From positions 24,614,001 through 24,678,000 of the forward strand of contig OZ316893.1 of NCBI GenBank assembly GCA_973895155.1: a DNA stretch of 64,000 bases. Reading direction: 5' to 3'. Made by a program: the position numbers and the translations under genes. Below, in pieces: positions 45,199-57,305 of this stretch (the stretch's first letter is position 1; the number at the start of each line of letters is the position of its first letter). Below the pieces are notes generated by a model. The model ran no database searches. It had not been told where the DNA came from and saw only the letters and a program-made list of their open reading frames with translations. Source of the DNA: Marsupella aquatica (Eukaryota; Marchantiophyta).

Positions 45199-48100
45199 TG
45201 TCAAACACTTGCCAAGGAGCTTAAGCGGCTTTTCTCCCCAAAAGACTACCTAATACCTGCTCCATGTCATACCAGGGTCACAAAGGATTGACAAAACTTC
45301 TGAAGTGTGCTTACAATGTCCAATCACTCCATACATAAGTAGTTTCAACTCTCCACTTCTAGAGAGGTAGTCCCCTTGACTACTTTTGTACTCACCCCTT
45401 CCCCTCTCCTCTACTCCAAGGATCAGCAAGGGGGATCTCCGCTCCAAGCTGTCACCTTAGAGTAGATTCTCACACAAACACCCAAGAACCCAAAGTACTT
45501 TCCTCTTCAAGCTTAAGTCTCCTCAAGACCCTCAAAGTAGTGTTACCCCTCAACCTTGCCCCCCTGGCCTTGGTTTGGGTCCACACATCCCCTTTGAGCC
45601 CTAGAGAAGGCTCCTCTATCTAAGGACTCTTCCTCTTGTTCTTACTTCTTGTTAACACCACACACCAAGCAAAGTACTTTCCACCCTCAAGCTATAATCC
45701 TCTCTAAGTCTCAAAGTAATGCTATACCTTAACCTTGCCTCCTTGGCCTTGGTTTTGTACTAGCACATCCCCTTCAAGCTTAGACCAAGATTATACCATA
45801 GCATGGACTCTTCTCTTGCTCTCATATACTTCAAATGCACTCACACTTAATGGTCACAATGAAGATTGGTAAGTCTCCTTTTATTGCATCACCTTTACAA
45901 CAAAAGTTCACTACACATTCTCCACACTAAGCATGGACCACCTCTCCTTTCTCAAGCTTAGCCCTACCTTGGCAAGGTAGAGATTTCACTTAAGAGATGA
46001 GACTCCCGGTCCCTAACAAATGAAAACTTCCTCCTTATATACTATCTCCTTCCACATCACACCAAGCTTGACCTGGGGTCCAACTATACCTCCCCCAAGT
46101 CCTCCTAACACACAAAGTCCAACTCTATAGTTCATAGCCCACCCTACTACTTGCTATTTTGCCTCCTTCCAAGCCCTGGAATATGCCACACATGAGTGGT
46201 ATGCTTTGACTTCCAAACCTACTCCCACTTATGGTCCTCCTCACCAGCTTACCAACCCACTTGAAAGCTCGCAAAAAGAGTGAGTGAGTCTCAAGTTGTG
46301 CCTAGTCAAAGTTGGCCTTATTTTACTTGTAACCCCTTTACTACCCTAAGTAAACTACCCCCTATATTTACTTTTCTTAACTTGATGGCCTTACACCTTT
46401 GGCCAAAGGTAAGTACCCTTCTCTAGAGCCTAACTCAAGTGGTATGGGTGCAAGAAAGGTCAGCCCCTAAATCTGGTATTCATTCCCCTATGCCGACTTT
46501 GGTTTGCAAGTTGTCGGGACTCCCTCGTGGCCTCGGTTAAAAATATATTTGAGTGATTACTTTTCTGGGGTTCCACCTTCACCAGGGGGTGCCTTATCTT
46601 CCCCTAACTCAGCACAAAAAAATTTGGGCCCCAACGGATACCTCTAGCCAAAGTTATGCCCATTCTCCCAAGGCCTGTTTTTGGTGTAAAGCGGGTGTAA
46701 GCGGCGGCCCGATTACACTTACCTTATATGCCCCTTATGGGGATTCCACGTGTCATGAGGGGAGAGCACTCTCATTATACTCATGTTTCTTATGAAGAAA
46801 TTGTAAGGACAGCAATGTTTGCAGCCATTTCTCTCTCGTGAATTCAATCTAAAACCACAGCATTCTCTATTGGATTCTTTCTTGTGCAGCAGTCCAGCTG
46901 ATCAGCCGCCAGCCCCTCAATTTCACAGCCACCATAGCTCACAGCCAGCCTAGTCAATTTCGCAGCTAGCCCACCTCTTCAATTTTGCCGCTAGCAACAC
47001 AGTCAATTTCGCAGCTAGCAGCACAGTCAATTTCGCAGCTAGCAGCACAGTCACATCAGCGCATTTACAGCACAACAACAGCAGATTTGAAGCACAGCAG
47101 CAGCAACCATAGCTTGATTCCTTCTCAGTCAAGCAGGTCTCTCTTCTCAATTTCGTAGCTGCCCACCTTTGCAATTTCGCAGCTAGCAGCAGCATCATTC
47201 AATTCAGCAGCATCAAGGCAGCAGCCAGCCAATTCTCATGAGCATCTCGTGCCTGATTAGTAGGAGCACCTCTAATCTAGTGTGCAGCTGTCATAGCAGC
47301 AAGCAGCCTTCCCAATTCAAAGCCAGCAGCGATCCTAATTTGCAGCCATAGCTCTTTTCCTTCTCAGCAGCCATAGCTTCTTCAATCAGCAACAGCCCTT
47401 GCTTCTTCAATCAGCAGCAGCCATTTCAATTCAGCCGCCCTTCCTTCAATTCAGCCGCCCTTGTGCTCAATTGATTCCTCAAGTAATCATGCAGCACCTT
47501 TGGACAGCCTCCCGGTGCTTGACGTCCTCACCAGCCTCGTGCTTGCTCCTCCTTGCCTCGTGCTCGCTCCTCCTTGCCTCGTGCTCGCCGCGTGATCGTC
47601 GCCCACGCGGTTTACACTTAGAAAAAAATACATTTTTTTTTTGGAAAAACAGCATTTTGGGGCGATTTTGGACCCCCCTCCAAAACTCACACATAAGTCC
47701 AAAAGGACTTCTGAGTAGCTCCACTGATTCTATGGACATAGGACTATGTCCGGGTTTACTAAGATATAAACAAAACCCTATAACAACTTTTCTAAAATTA
47801 GGCAAAGAGGGTCAAGTCTTTATGTCTTCCAAAATTCTTCTCAACTTTGAGATGCTCCCAAAAAGTAACCAAGTGTGACAAAGTTGTCCCACAAGTTTCT
47901 AGGGATAGAGGGGACCATACTTAACCCACTTCCAAACTTGGAACCCCTACATTTACCCATCAGCTATTTTTCCCGGGACCCGCTATTTGGTAACTTTGAT
48001 TTTTGCCAAAATACTTATAACTCCTAGGTTAAGACCCCACTTGACTTCATACTTTTTCAGGGTTCCCTAGGGACCTCCCAGCACCCATGGGAGAAATATC

Positions 48101-48386
48101 AGCCAAAAATAAGATGTCCGGTGTCGGGTCATTTTTCGGTCCCGACTTAGTCGCCTATTATAACTAAGGACGGACTAGTTTCCTGCCCCTCCTATAGTAA
48201 CTTGCTTACCCCTAGATAACTTTGCATAACTAAATTCCCTCTTACCTCTACTAAGCTTCCCTTCTTACTTAAGTGCCCTAAACCTAGCTACTCTGATAGC
48301 ACTAAAACTTTTTCCCTAACTATTTCCTCTTCTAAACGAAAGAATGTCATGTTTCTCTACACTAGCTGACACTGAGCCATCCCACA
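45199..48386 (-). repeat. 5' LTR of the gypsy element (right copy)
   Basis: 3,188 bp, same ends and length as the left copy. It should contain the element's promoter; I did not find a convincing TATA box. Confidence 0.95.
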
Positions 48387-49101
48387 AACACATTATGGGA
48401 CATGACATAAAAGCGAATGTCTCCCTTCCCAAACTTGCGGCAGGCTTTGGGATATGACTTAGTAATGACATGAGTGGTGTCCTCTGTTATATTCTCCTCC
48501 ACTATCCCACCTAGGTCAAGCACTGTGGACTTGTACACTTTGCACTTAACCTCTCCAATTCCCGCCTCCACAAATACCATGCTCAGCCCTTTCAGAATGG
48601 GGGTTGGTTGCTTCGTCTCCTCAGCCAACATACTCTTCAGCCTTGTAGAGCTCTGTCCTTTGTTGAGTACAGGTCCATATTGGAGATCAGCAAGCCGTGC
48701 CTTTGCTTCCCAGACTTCTTGTTCAGCCCAAGCTGATGCAGTAGCTTCTTCATCCTCCCACAACTCATATTGCTCAGTATCCTGTACAATCTTATGTGCT
48801 ATGGAATCTGTGATCCAAGAGGCCTCAACTACTTTTAGGCCTTGCTTAGTAATTGCAGAATTCATGTAGGACCATGACCACTTCTTTATCACTGATAGCC
48901 ATGTCCCTGCAACAACATGTGTAGTCTCTGGAGTGATGTCCTGAACTACAGTGCCATGGAGCTCAGAGAATCGTTTCTATACAGTTGGCCAATGCACTTT
49001 GGTCAACCCATGCTGGCCATGGACCAAAATCGCTCTGACCCCTGTAAACACTGCTGGGTGGTCACATTTTCTACGTTTACCAGGCTCCATGTACACACAC
49101 C
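48387..49101 (-). pseudogene. Tandem BRCT-domain gene part carried in the CACTA element
   Basis: The exon probably begins after an acceptor (CACGTAG) at 49102 and runs to the gypsy target site. First BRCT: VFTGVRAILVHGQHGLTKVH, then GTVVQDITPETTHVVAG, an internal W and KGL-like KQGLKVVEASWITDSI. Second BRCT: LSMVFVEAGIGEVKCKVYKS, LGGIVEENITEDTTHVI, finishing in the fragment at 35674-35847. BRCT pairs bind phosphopeptides or DNA ends in repair and checkpoint proteins. An in-frame TAG at 48977-48979 (WPTV*KRFSE) interrupts the first domain, so this copy is probably dead even without the gypsy insertion. It may form one gene with the PHD exon upstream, but the phases do not join directly and an intermediate exon is needed. 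Confidence 0.75.
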
Positions 49102-49111
49102 CTACGTGATG

Positions 49112-49709
49112 ACAGTGAATTTTGGAAGAATGGGTTCACCTGACAATACAAGGACAACAAAATTCCTGCTTTTTGAGTTGATCTGGCCCACTGGTGCTCA
49201 GGTCCGATTTTGATAGGTACAAGGGATATGTGAACAATACGTACTAGGCACCTGCACGGATGCAGGACATTGTTTGAATATATACTACAAAATCCATATC
49301 CGTGGTGAAATGAAGTGCAACCAACTTGTCATGGCACATACATATTTTGTTGTAAAGGAGGATACATTCAATGACAAACTTATAGGGCAATTTGATTAAT
49401 TGCATGCCTGATAATTTATACGCTTACAACTTAGAAGTCCTGTTTTAATTTAGCAGTCTGATGAAAGTGTTTATGAAAATGACCACTCAGCCTAAATACT
49501 TCCAAGAAGGCTTGTAAGGATAAGTTTGTATAGGCATGTACCCAGCCACTGACGCCAGAGCACAAGATAAGTGCTGCCTATATAAACTCGCCTACCCAAC
49601 TCCTTTTCAAAATTGGAATCTCTGCAATCTCAAAAAATAGTACATCCACATCAGGTGCACTGTGCATGTACAATGTTCAGCTTCACAGCCAAGATATGTG
49701 ATCTCTCAC
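49112..49709 (-). other. Intron or spacer between PHD and BRCT coding parts
   Basis: No clear coding exon was recognised. A short frame before 49102 (IHCHHVGCVYMEPGKRRK-type reading) might extend the BRCT exon upstream. Confidence 0.35.
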
Positions 49710-50363
49710 AGGAGTGCGCGAGGTAGGATCAATGGCATGGCGATGACAATAAAATATCCATCGATCAACACCATGTGCAGAGTGATCATAGATTTCTCTG
49801 TCACAAGCATAACCCTCTGCTTGATGATCTTTCAGGCAATGATAGTGCCACATAGTGGGACACCTAGCACAGTGGACTATGTCAGTCCAGTAGTCATCAT
49901 CATGCTCACCACATGCCTTGCACCTATGAAGTGGGCAAGCTATGGCATGAGCAGGCAAACACTCAAAACAGAAAAATCTCACACAAAAACGGTCTGGACA
50001 TTTCCTAACATTTGCTGCAGCATCAACAGAGCCCTCATAGGACCCCAACTTCCCACACTGTGCACACTTAGCCTGCTTCTCCAAACAATCAGTGCACATC
50101 CAGTCTCCCTGGTGTGTTGACGGGAGGCCCACCCCTGGACAGTTGTTTTCTGCAGCAAGGTCAGACTCCGGGTTGAGGTGGAAATGCCTCATGCAAGGGC
50201 CCTCACAAATGACCAGGCCCCCACCATCGTCACAAATGGCACAACAATGAGCTGCCTTCTGGAAAATCTGACTTGCAGAGAAGTTAGTAGCATCTGCCCC
50301 AAGTACACCTGTGTTTCTCACCTCTGTCACACGCTTTTTGGCTTGAATTTTAGGCCGTGCCAT
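49710..50363 (-). CDS. PHD-type zinc-finger protein exon, EDM2-like
   Basis: An ATG at 50363 opens a 218-codon exon ending at the donor ACTCCT|GTGAGA (donor 49709). It encodes a string of Cys/His zinc fingers. The first PHD is at about 40-93: CAICDDGGGLVICEGPCMRH, H62 and then C90-x2-C93. A second Cys-rich finger is at about 100-143. The third is an extended finger at about 148-207 (CKACGEHDDD, HCARCPTMWHYHC, YCHRH). The first block closely resembles the composite PHD of plant EDM2-type chromatin proteins, which read histone H3 methylation. It lies between the CACTA right end and the BRCT/transposase genes, on the same strand, so it may be a captured host gene piece or a resident accessory gene of this CACTA family. 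The exon itself shows no stop or frameshift. Confidence 0.75.
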
Positions 50364-50374
50364 GCCTGCGCATG

Positions 50375-50518
50375 AGATAGACTCTACAATTTAGCAGACT
50401 GCACAGAAAGTAAAATATATTTAGCATTTAAGGTACAAAGGCATTTAGATAGACTCTACAATTTAGCAGACTGCACAGAAAGTAAAATATATTTAGCATT
50501 TAAGGTACAAAGGCATTT
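50375..50518. repeat. Exact 72-bp tandem duplication
   Basis: AGATAGACTCTACAATTTAG... to ...CAAAGGCATTT occurs at 50375-50446 and again at 50447-50518 with almost no change. It lies just upstream of the PHD start codon, so it may sit in the leader of that gene. Confidence 0.9.
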
Positions 50519-51133
50519 GCTACTGCAATGAATTGGAATGGCCACACAAGGATGCAGAGCACACATACTTTTGGTATGTTGAACCCACACACAAAACTGA
50601 TCCCCTAATACAATTTCTCCACCAACACCTCAATTTTAATTGTGGCTATGATTCACCAAAGGAGATCTGCAACAACATTTCATGCATTTGAATCACATAC
50701 AATAGTCGTGACATGTAAAACAGGCATTCTTCGAAGAGGATTGGTATGAAGCAGTGTCATAAGGGTTGAAATTTATACATCCTAAATAGGTTATGATAGT
50801 GGCTGAGACAAATAAGTGAGGCATAAATCATTTTGCATATTATCACATGGCCCATACATTCATTCAACGTTGCAATGTTCACCAGGTTAAAGCAGTCATG
50901 AAAGCAGTCTTTCAATAGAGACTTTTATGCGAGTTTGCTAGCCTCTTAAATTAGGATATTTTGCTTAGTGTAGGCATAATAGGATATAAGTTATGTACTG
51001 TTGACCCTAAACCCTGGACCCAAAATTGCTCATACATCAAAATTTTAAGTAAATATCCTCTGTGTTGAAGTCAGAGTGTTAAGCTATAGGTCAATGGTAT
51101 CTGGTCTGTGCATGCGGTGTGACAAGTGGTCCT
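50519..51133. other. AT-leaning spacer inside the CACTA element
   Basis: Nothing recognisable; could be upstream region or intron of the PHD gene. Confidence 0.35.
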
Positions 51134-51583
51134 CTAGAGCATGTGATCCAAACATGTGTAGACACCAAAGTCACCGGTGGTGGGGTCTGGGAGGGCAGGA
51201 CAAGTGACATCACCAGGCACACTGCAGGATGGCGAGTGGTTCCAGATGATACATTGTGCTCTGTGCAAAAATCGGCATCCAAGAGAACGGTCATCCAATT
51301 CTGGGCCAGAAGCCCTACAGGCAGGACAGTCATATTGGCAACTGTGTACACACCCTTGGCACCTAATTTGTGGCGGGTCATGTACAAGAGACACAAATAC
51401 CAAGGATGTCGGGAAGGGTACTGAAGCAGGTAGAGGCCGGCTGTAGTTGTTCCTGGAAACAACAGGGTACTCAAAGTACCATGCAGACTGGGCTGGAAGG
51501 ATCCCAAGTCTGACATACTCAAGGCGCAACATCTCTGCCTTGCGTGCAAGTCGCACATGTTCAGCGTTGCGGGTCCTCACCAT
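51134..51583 (-). CDS. Uncharacterised Cys/His-containing ORF in the CACTA element
   Basis: A 149-codon frame begins MVRTRNAEHVRLARKAEMLR, a helical charged start. It later has a Cys/His-rich part (RCQGCVHSCQYDCPACRA, then FLHRAQCIIWNHSPSC). It is on the same strand as the PHD and BRCT exons and may be an upstream exon of that gene. A second minus-strand frame overlaps it throughout (51558-51091), so coding status is uncertain. No family recognised. Confidence 0.3.
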   Translation of the reverse strand: MVRTRNAEHVRLARKAEMLRLEYVRLGILPAQSAWYFEYPVVSRNNYSRPLPASVPFPTSLVFVSLVHDPPQIRCQGCVHSCQYDCPACRASGPELDDRSLGCRFLHRAQCIIWNHSPSCSVPGDVTCPALPDPTTGDFGVYTCLDHML

Positions 51584-52560
51584 AAGTGTTGCTTTCGTTG
51601 TGATGTCCTCTGTTCACGTCCTTTGATGAGCAAGGTGAGCAGGAGGTCGACTTGCCTCGCCAACAGCAACCACCTAAACTAATCAGTTCCCACTCATTGT
51701 CTTGGTTCCAACTACAGGTCATAGTATACACATAGCATGAAACGTGCATAGTACATATTTGATTCTGAGTTTATGAGTTTCCTAAGACAAAGAGCTTGGT
51801 GATAAACCCATATTCTCGACGGACATGTATATCAATCATATTAAACTCCTGTTTTTTCATCCAGAAAGACCGAAAGTCTCACCTTGCAGGTTGCAGCAGA
51901 GAGAAAATTCACTGGTTGTCGTGTTGTGCAAGTGAACCTCCACTGATGCCCCGGTGTAGCCCCTCAGATGCAGGTGACACTTACCAACTCCCAAGTTGCC
52001 TGGTCTAACAGAAAATGCTTATATCTTCAGAACTTTATAGAGCAAGTACATGATCACATACTTCTGGATCTATTCATATTTGGAACTCTTGCCAACTACA
52101 ACTCCCATTATGCACAAGCTCACATCAACAGAGAAAGATACAGAATGCATACTTACTATGGCTCTAAGCACCTTCACTACCTTGTTGAACCCAGTCCTGA
52201 AGTCTTTTCAGCGTGTTTGTTGTGCTGTCTCCTTTGGCACCCAACACCTTAGTCCTTGATGTAACAGAATGCGATTTTACAAGTTAGATGCTTTGGAACC
52301 TTCTATGGTCTTAGCTGAATTGATGTCATCGTAAGTGGTGAAAGACAAGGAAGACGAAAGCTGGTTGAAGAGCTGTGGACAACACACTAGCATGAAGTGC
52401 TTCAACCAATCCACTGCCAAACGGAACTCTTACACAGTCACATTCTTTTAGTAAACAAAAACTCAGTCAAACTTCAGAATCAAAGTACAGACTCTGAAGG
52501 ACCAAAGGAGGATGTTGTGAGTTTCTCTGTTGTTTAATGTGTTACCCTTCTAGTTTCGAA
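51584..52560. other. Anonymous DNA inside the CACTA element
   Basis: Short overlapping open frames only; no domain or repeat recognised. Confidence 0.35.
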
Positions 52561-52568
52561 GTTAGCAA

Positions 52569-52934
52569 ATGCTGAATAATGTGTCTACCAGATCTTCGAA
52601 AAGAAGCCCACCACAATTAAGAACTTCGGTATCTGGGTCCACGTATCAGAGTCGTACAGGTTATCACAACATGTACAAGGAATATTGTGATACCACAAGA
52701 AACGGAGCTGCAGAGCAGATGTATGATGAGATGGCTTCTTGTCATAGAGTTCGGTTCCCTTGCATCCAGATCATGAAGACTACGACAGTCCCTGTCTCTC
52801 TGTGCAAGCGAGAAAGTACCAAGCAGTTCCATGATTCAAAGATCAAGTTCCCCTTGACGTACTGCAAGATTCAACCTCCATTGCGAAAGCTAAAGAAGAC
52901 TTACAAGGCCACCAAGCCCAACACAATTGTTTGA
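52569..52934 (+). pseudogene. 60S ribosomal protein eL20 (L18a) pseudogene, 5'-truncated
   Basis: The plus-strand frame contains [55 protein letters not shown] and a C-terminus [10 protein letters not shown], all characteristic of eukaryotic eL20. The real protein has about 60 more residues upstream. Remains of these in another frame ([15 protein letters not shown] at about 52593-52637) show a frameshift near 52640, and everything before that is missing or unrecognisable. It lies inside the CACTA element, on the opposite strand to the element's genes. No intron is seen in the surviving part and no poly-A tail, so it may be an old retrocopy or a captured exon. It cannot make functional eL20. 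Confidence 0.9.
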
Positions 52935-54120
52935 GTAGTGCGGGTGCAGGTTCCCAATTTTGAGACAATTTGGCTCATTTTATGTCCCGAGGGAATCCTG
53001 GAGTTTATGTATTGAGTTTCTAGGTGAAGATGCTTAATATAAGGAAATTCAATTATCACTTCGTTCCCAACTTCTATTAATTGAAAATACACAAGCTGGA
53101 AGCAAGAAGACAAGCCACAATCTAGCATCTTAGCCAAACACAATCGTCCCGACAAAGCAAAACTCAGCTGGACAGAAGTCACTCGGATCCACAAAAAATT
53201 GAAGATTCACCTCCAAGCCGGAGGCTGATCACTTCAGTACAGCAGCTTCTAGACGGAACAAACTCTGCTCAGCCCCACAGAAACACAAATGTTAAGGTTC
53301 CAAGTCAGAGCTCACAAACAGAAACTCAGATAAATAACATTCAAAATCTGTCCAGGTTTGTGCAAAGTGTACATATTCATTCTTCTGGAATGAACACGCA
53401 ATGCATACATCACCTAGACACAGTCATTATAAATCATTGGGCGATTGGGGACCACTAAGCAGGTGTGTTCCTATTTCGAGGCTACAGGAAAGGATAGAGT
53501 GACACCAAACTCAAGAGTACACCAAAAGAAAAACAGCAAGAACCAAAGTCAATCATGTGTGGATAAACTGCACATGGGAAGTTCCCCTGAAGAAGCATCA
53601 GTTGCTAACATTGTCACCCGAACCACACCTAGTTTATGACCTCAATGTCTTCAGCCTCAATATCCAATCCTCAGCCCCCTGGTGCTTCCGTGTTTGTTCT
53701 GAAAATTTCTGTGATGAAATAATTATTCAATACATTCAATAGGAGTTCAGACAATCTGAAGAGGACTTTGGACTTGAATGGGGGACAGCGTGGCCATATA
53801 GTTATCCTTGTGGCCTTCAGCTACGTGTCTCACGCTGAATTTCACTTTCCAGTTTCGAGAGTTGTGAAGGTCTAGTTTTAGTAACTTCCTCCTGACTCGA
53901 CTTGGGAGCATTCTCTGTATTTGCTAGCTTGTAGTTAGCTTTGACTCCTTTCAGCTTAGTTGACGACCCTCTTGAGATATTAACAATTAGAACAAACACA
54001 AGTTGTCAAGACAGATTCCACCGGAGCAAAAAGTCCAAAACCAGGTGAATGAAAACCTAAGGAGAGTCCATAAGAACGAAAGTAGGAAGGCAGGCGCACG
54101 GGCCACCGAGAAAAGTAAAG
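52935..54120. other. Anonymous DNA inside the CACTA element
   Basis: No recognisable gene or repeat. Short open frames only. Confidence 0.35.
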
Positions 54121-54275
54121 GATGCATGTCATTAGTGGGGAGGGATCTTAGCAAAAGCAGGGGAAAGCAAGGGAACTTGCGGCTAAAATCAGCTGAAAGA
54201 TGCATGTGATTAGTGGGAGGGATCTTAGCAAAAACAGGGGAAAGCAAGGGAACTTGCGGCTAAAATCAGCTGAAA
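54121..54275. repeat. Tandem duplication of 77-78 bp
   Basis: GATGCATGT(C/G)ATTAGTGGG... begins at 54121 and 54199, with a third partial start (GATGCAC) at 54276. The two copies differ at only a few positions. Confidence 0.9.
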
Positions 54276-57200
54276 GATGCACAGTTCCTAGAAATGTAGT
54301 GAACCTTAAGGTCGTCTGTTCACCCCCCACCCCATCGCCGGGCACAAGGCATGTTCTGATACAGGGAGGAGCAAAACAATCATGTCAAGCAAGAAGTGTG
54401 GAGAGACCAATCTGTAAGCAAAAATAGGGGAGAACATACATACATCAGCAGCAACAGGAAACAAGAAAGATGAGTTTGGAAAGCATCTTAGGGTCGGGGA
54501 CATCACTGCAACACCGGGACTTAGGATATGACTTGTTCTTAATCTGTTGATAGCATCCGGTAGGCCGGCAACCCATGGCAAAAGGGCAGAGCAGCAATAA
54601 CAGTTTGAATCTGACGGATGAAGCTCTAGGCAAATGAGCTCCAGGCGATTGGGTGCATGATTGAGCAGGCGATTGTAACAGCAGGCATCAGGTAATTTAA
54701 AGGAAGCAACATTCGGCAATGGACCTAGGCAGCTCACAAATTTTGCTTAGCAGCGATGTCACCTAGACCCTAAACACGCAATGCATACATCATCTAGACA
54801 ACTATACTTGCAGTCACGAGGTGAGTCCGCGTCGATAGGGGATTGTAGCCTTACTTGTGCCGATGTAGCACCAAGCCGCCCTAACTGAAGCTGCGTAGCA
54901 ATCCGCAGCAATCGCTCAATGCAAAACAAGTCCCCGGTTGGCCTTGCAGCCCGATCATCCACCTTCAACCCTGCCACCAAGCAATGAGCTCTCCGCTGTT
55001 GCTCACCCTAAACCTTCAACACTCCCGCAAAGTTGTGTCTGCCCGCAAGATTGGGTGCGTGATTGATTCGGCAATTGTAACAGCAGGCAGCCGCAATCGG
55101 TCGCAGGTCATGGATACACAAGCTCCAATGTGCTCCCTTTAGCTGAAACAATACCAGTTGTCGCTCACCACCAACACTTTCAGCAACAACACATATTTGT
55201 TGTAGTCCGCACCTTAAACCTTAGCCATGGGGTGGTCAATCAAGTTCCGCAATGCCTAAAACACCGACCACCTGACTTACATGAAATGTGCACACAGCTA
55301 AGCTCACCTGCAGCTCACGCCAACCACATTGGGACAACTGAAGTGAATACTGCCGTAGCTGAACTCGACTCCTCGCGACTCTTTCGCGCCTCCGTAGACT
55401 GCCTTACTCACAGTGCCCAACGCAAAAAAAGTCCCGGTCAATGTTGCAGCCACGATGCTCCACTCCCGTAGTTTGCACTTGCTCAGCTCACTCTGCCACA
55501 GAAGTAGACTTCTGTCGCACCTCCCTGCAGGTTGACGCTCAACGTTCACTACCCCAACTCACTCAAATTTGAACACTCGCAACTCCAAATTGGCAGCTTC
55601 CGCTCTCAACTCCCTAAACTTACACTTGGTAGCTGCAGCCAAAAGCTTGCCGTTTGATGAATACCTCCCGCATCATAGCCCAATGCAGCTCAGCAAGGCA
55701 GCATTATGCAGAGAAGAATCAACTTCTCCATAAGACCAAATCTGAACAAAAATCAGCTTCGACGCATTCTATAGACAGCTCTCACCTTCCCAATCCAAAT
55801 GCACTGTAGATTCCCATCAATAAGGCAAGGCAGAGACACAGATGTGGATCCTAATGTAGCACAAGTCTATTTTGCATCCTCCTAGGAACGTTCGGCGCCG
55901 CCCCCTTGCCCCTGGGAGGTCCCACCCGCAACCATTGTTAAGCCACCACAGCTCAAAACTCAATTCGGAACCCAGTAGAGAACAATGCAAACTCATACTC
56001 ACAATCATCATCGTCCCTTTGTTCGATGATGATGTCCTGGATGACCCCCACCGCATGCACCTTATAAACCTTCAGAGCCCCCTGTCCACAGTACTGCTCC
56101 ACCTCCACCTCACCAATCCGCACAAGACCACTCCTCGTGAATAGGCCACAGTGAGCAAGCGAGCACACCAAAAGTTGTCACTACACTTCTTTGAAGGTCG
56201 TAGGTCAATAGGATTCACTCGGGTAAACCTAGGATGGAATTCATAATGTGAGAGTGGCACCTTCCCGCTTGCCAAACAACAACACTTCACCTCTCTGTGT
56301 GCAAGGGATGCAACTCGATAGCAAGTTGCGCGATAGGATTCACCCAAGCAAGCGCACACTAGACGACTGCTTTGACAAGATGTGAAAACTTTCCCGCTCA
56401 TGAAACAACAAGACTCTCACTTTGCGGGCGCACTCTCTCTTTCTCCAAGTCCCTCCACAAAAGCTTTTGGCAGTCAAAAGTTTAGGGCAAAAGCTATTGC
56501 CAGTTGTATCAACTTGCAATTGCGCAACATGGTTCATTGGAAGAGGGCTTCCGATAGAGAAATTGATGCAACGGCATTGCATTGTGCACTTAAGGAAAAA
56601 GAGGTCCTAAATTGGGCCCTTCAATATTCCCATATGAAGGGGGTTCCATTTGATATTGGCTAATTATGGGGTATATATGCAGAGCAAATTTTTAAAATGA
56701 GTTAGTGGATGAAGTGAGTTTTAATATGTGTGTGAGCAGTATGTGACAAGTACCACTAATTGGTTGTGGTGACTTTTTTAAGGTAACTATGTATGTAGAG
56801 TATTAGGGTTTAGGGTGCATCATTATTTTTGGGGGCATGGCACAAATTTTCACACCTTTTTGAACTCAGTTGCGGCCGTGTACATGAATGTTAACTTAAA
56901 TTTGGTTGGTTCTTGTCTAGCTAGAATCACAAATTTGCCCTACTTACCTAAACTTCAATTAGGGTAAAAATGTCATGTATACTTTCTTACAGGGGAACAA
57001 TAAAGAGCAACTCAATGATGGTTAAAGCAAAGGGAGGTAACTATATATAATTGCATGACATAATGTGATTAATATGATGGATCCAAAATCATATGTATTG
57101 GGCAAGGAAATCATGTAAGTCATGGTCACTTATATAACTTCAATATACTTGCCTTAACTCAGTTACAGAAGCAACTTTCCCAATAGTTAAATACATGACT

Positions 57201-57305
57201 TCCCAGAACTTCACCAAAAGTGAGTCAAGAAGATGTAACAAAGATGACACCCTAAACCTTGGAGTCACTTATTTTCAAAGGTCTCACACAAGTCATGTAA
57301 GGCTG
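54276..57305. other. Right part and subterminal region of the CACTA element
   Basis: About 3 kb without a convincing gene. Several Cys-poor open frames on both strands overlap one another. The last 600 bp contain scattered AAGTCA/TGACTT and GTCACTT motifs, similar to the left subterminal repeats but sparser. Confidence 0.45.

Larger units (their letters stand above)
35848..48386 (-). mobile_element. Complete Ty3/gypsy LTR retrotransposon, 12,539 bp
   Basis: Two 3,188-bp LTRs flank one long minus-strand gag-pol frame. The target duplication AACAC is perfect. On the element's strand, the 5' LTR (48386-45199) is followed by a gypsy-type primer site, TGGCGCCGCTGCCGGGGA, and the 3' LTR (39035-35848) is preceded by a purine tract AGTAGGGGGCTA. 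The LTRs have the same length, equal homopolymer runs and identical short open frames in every stretch I compared, which indicates a very recent insertion. It landed in a BRCT-coding exon of the CACTA element. Confidence 0.97.
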
